Both the position numbers and the translations under genes were made by a program. A stretch of 23,992 nucleotides of DNA from a virus. The notes beneath the pieces are model-generated. The model had not been told where the DNA came from and searched no databases. It saw only the letters and a list, made by a program, of their open reading frames with translations. The stretch covers positions 1 through 23,992 of the IMG/VR virus record IMGVR_UViG_3300024346_007022, one strand, 5' to 3'. Position 1 is the stretch's first letter. Each line of letters begins with the position of its first letter. This document shows positions 23,607 to 23,992 of the stretch, piece by piece.

Positions 23607-23992
23607 TATAGGGCCACATGACCCTTTCCTCCGCCATTGCGACCTGCTGATTTATTTTCTACAGGCTTAATTTCTTTTGGTGCTGGCTTCTTTGCTGCTA
23701 CTGCAGTTGTTGCAGATGAAACTATTTTATTTAATAGTGGAGCATTCTCTTCTCCAGTATAGACTGGACGACCCCAACCAACAACAGCATTGACCAACTT
23801 CTTCTTGTTATTCTTTACATATGCACGATTCTTCTCCACACACATTCCTCCATTGCGCTGGTCTCCCTTTGCAGTTCCTGAAGTGTTTCCTTCAATAACT
23901 TGGATTGTTCCGTCGCCATTGTTCTTAATGCAAAGACCAACATGTGAAATACGATTTACACCATCTTCTGGGAAATCAAAATAGATCCAGTC
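23606..23992 (-). CDS. CHAP-type endolysin, C-terminal part (N-terminus outside window)
   Basis: 128 residues are visible; the frame is open to the right edge. DWIYFDFPEDGVNRISHVGL gives the CHAP-type strand pair with the catalytic His, followed by NNGDGTIQVIEGNTS, where Glu/Asn complete the active site. The catalytic Cys lies outside the window. A linker rich in Ala, Lys and Pro (AAKKPAPKEIKPVE) and a Gly-rich end follow, without a clear cell wall-binding domain. CHAP endolysins cleave peptidoglycan peptide bonds. It is the first visible gene of the minus-strand block. Confidence 0.85.
   Translation of the reverse strand, partial: DWIYFDFPEDGVNRISHVGLCIKNNGDGTIQVIEGNTSGTAKGDQRNGGMCVEKNRAYVKNNKKKLVNAVVGWGRPVYTGEENAPLLNKIVSSATTAVAAKKPAPKEIKPVENKSAGRNGGGKGHVAL

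Noticed and set aside
1-23992. CRISPR array, insertion sequence or rRNA
   Set aside because: No regularly spaced repeats of 25-40 bases with unique spacers, no transposase motifs, and no rRNA-like sequence were seen.

Overview
The window looks like part of the genome of a tailed phage (or prophage) of a low-GC actinobacterium, probably aquatic. The actinobacterial signs are a WhiB-type Fe-S protein (19381-19662), an actinobacterial-style CxxC/CxxH zinc protein (22870-23106), an FdxA-type ferredoxin, and many sigma70-like promoters placed so that transcripts would begin at the start codon. The phage signs are dense overlapping small genes, a partial CHAP-type endolysin at the right edge, a holin-like protein, a DUF932 protein, five tRNA genes, HNH and GIY-YIG nucleases and many metabolic add-on genes. 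No capsid, tail, terminase, polymerase or integrase gene is present, so the phage assignment rests on these accessory signatures. By eye the base composition is AT-rich throughout.

Layout. (1) 1-5696, plus strand: small mostly unrecognised genes, with DUF932 (1178-2194), tRNA-Asp, and two chains of overlapping small genes. (2) 5697-6182: a gene-free stretch that looks like a replication origin. It has four perfect DnaA boxes, three copies of a 13-base repeat, many CAAACC/GGTTTG hexamers, a G-free tract, an inverted repeat and an orphan consensus promoter. A same-strand heptamer, ATTACGA, occurs nine times from 5353 to 8493. (3) 6183-9632: mini-proteins, mostly plus strand, many with CxxC zinc-binding pairs, plus GIY-YIG and HNH nucleases, a tail-fibre-like protein and an FdxA ferredoxin. 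(4) 9629-15176: a glycan-type island (FkbM-like methyltransferase, two GT61-like glycosyltransferases, a nucleotidyltransferase-HAD fusion, cupin, GDPD-like protein) interrupted by a Met-Asn-Gly-Glu tRNA array. (5) 23992-15169, minus strand: a long series of close-packed genes starting with the endolysin and continuing through DUF2061 proteins, FmdB-like zinc ribbon, kinase-nucleotidyltransferase fusion, nuclease, thioredoxin, tandem paralogs, WhiB, two 2-oxoglutarate/Fe(II) oxygenases, XapX, holin-like protein, Hsp20, HNH and a Cys-rich protein.

How the parts may work together. The plus-strand small genes and origin-like region suggest an early/host-takeover and replication-control module. 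The minus-strand block combines lysis with stress, redox and metabolic genes. The glycan island probably modifies a surface or virion glycan. Promoters follow one design: a TATAAT-like -10 box, six bases, then ATG, with a TTGACA-like -35 about 17 bases upstream in the stronger examples. Distal genes in each chain use Shine-Dalgarno sites or stop/start overlaps. All functional statements are inferences from motifs read by eye.
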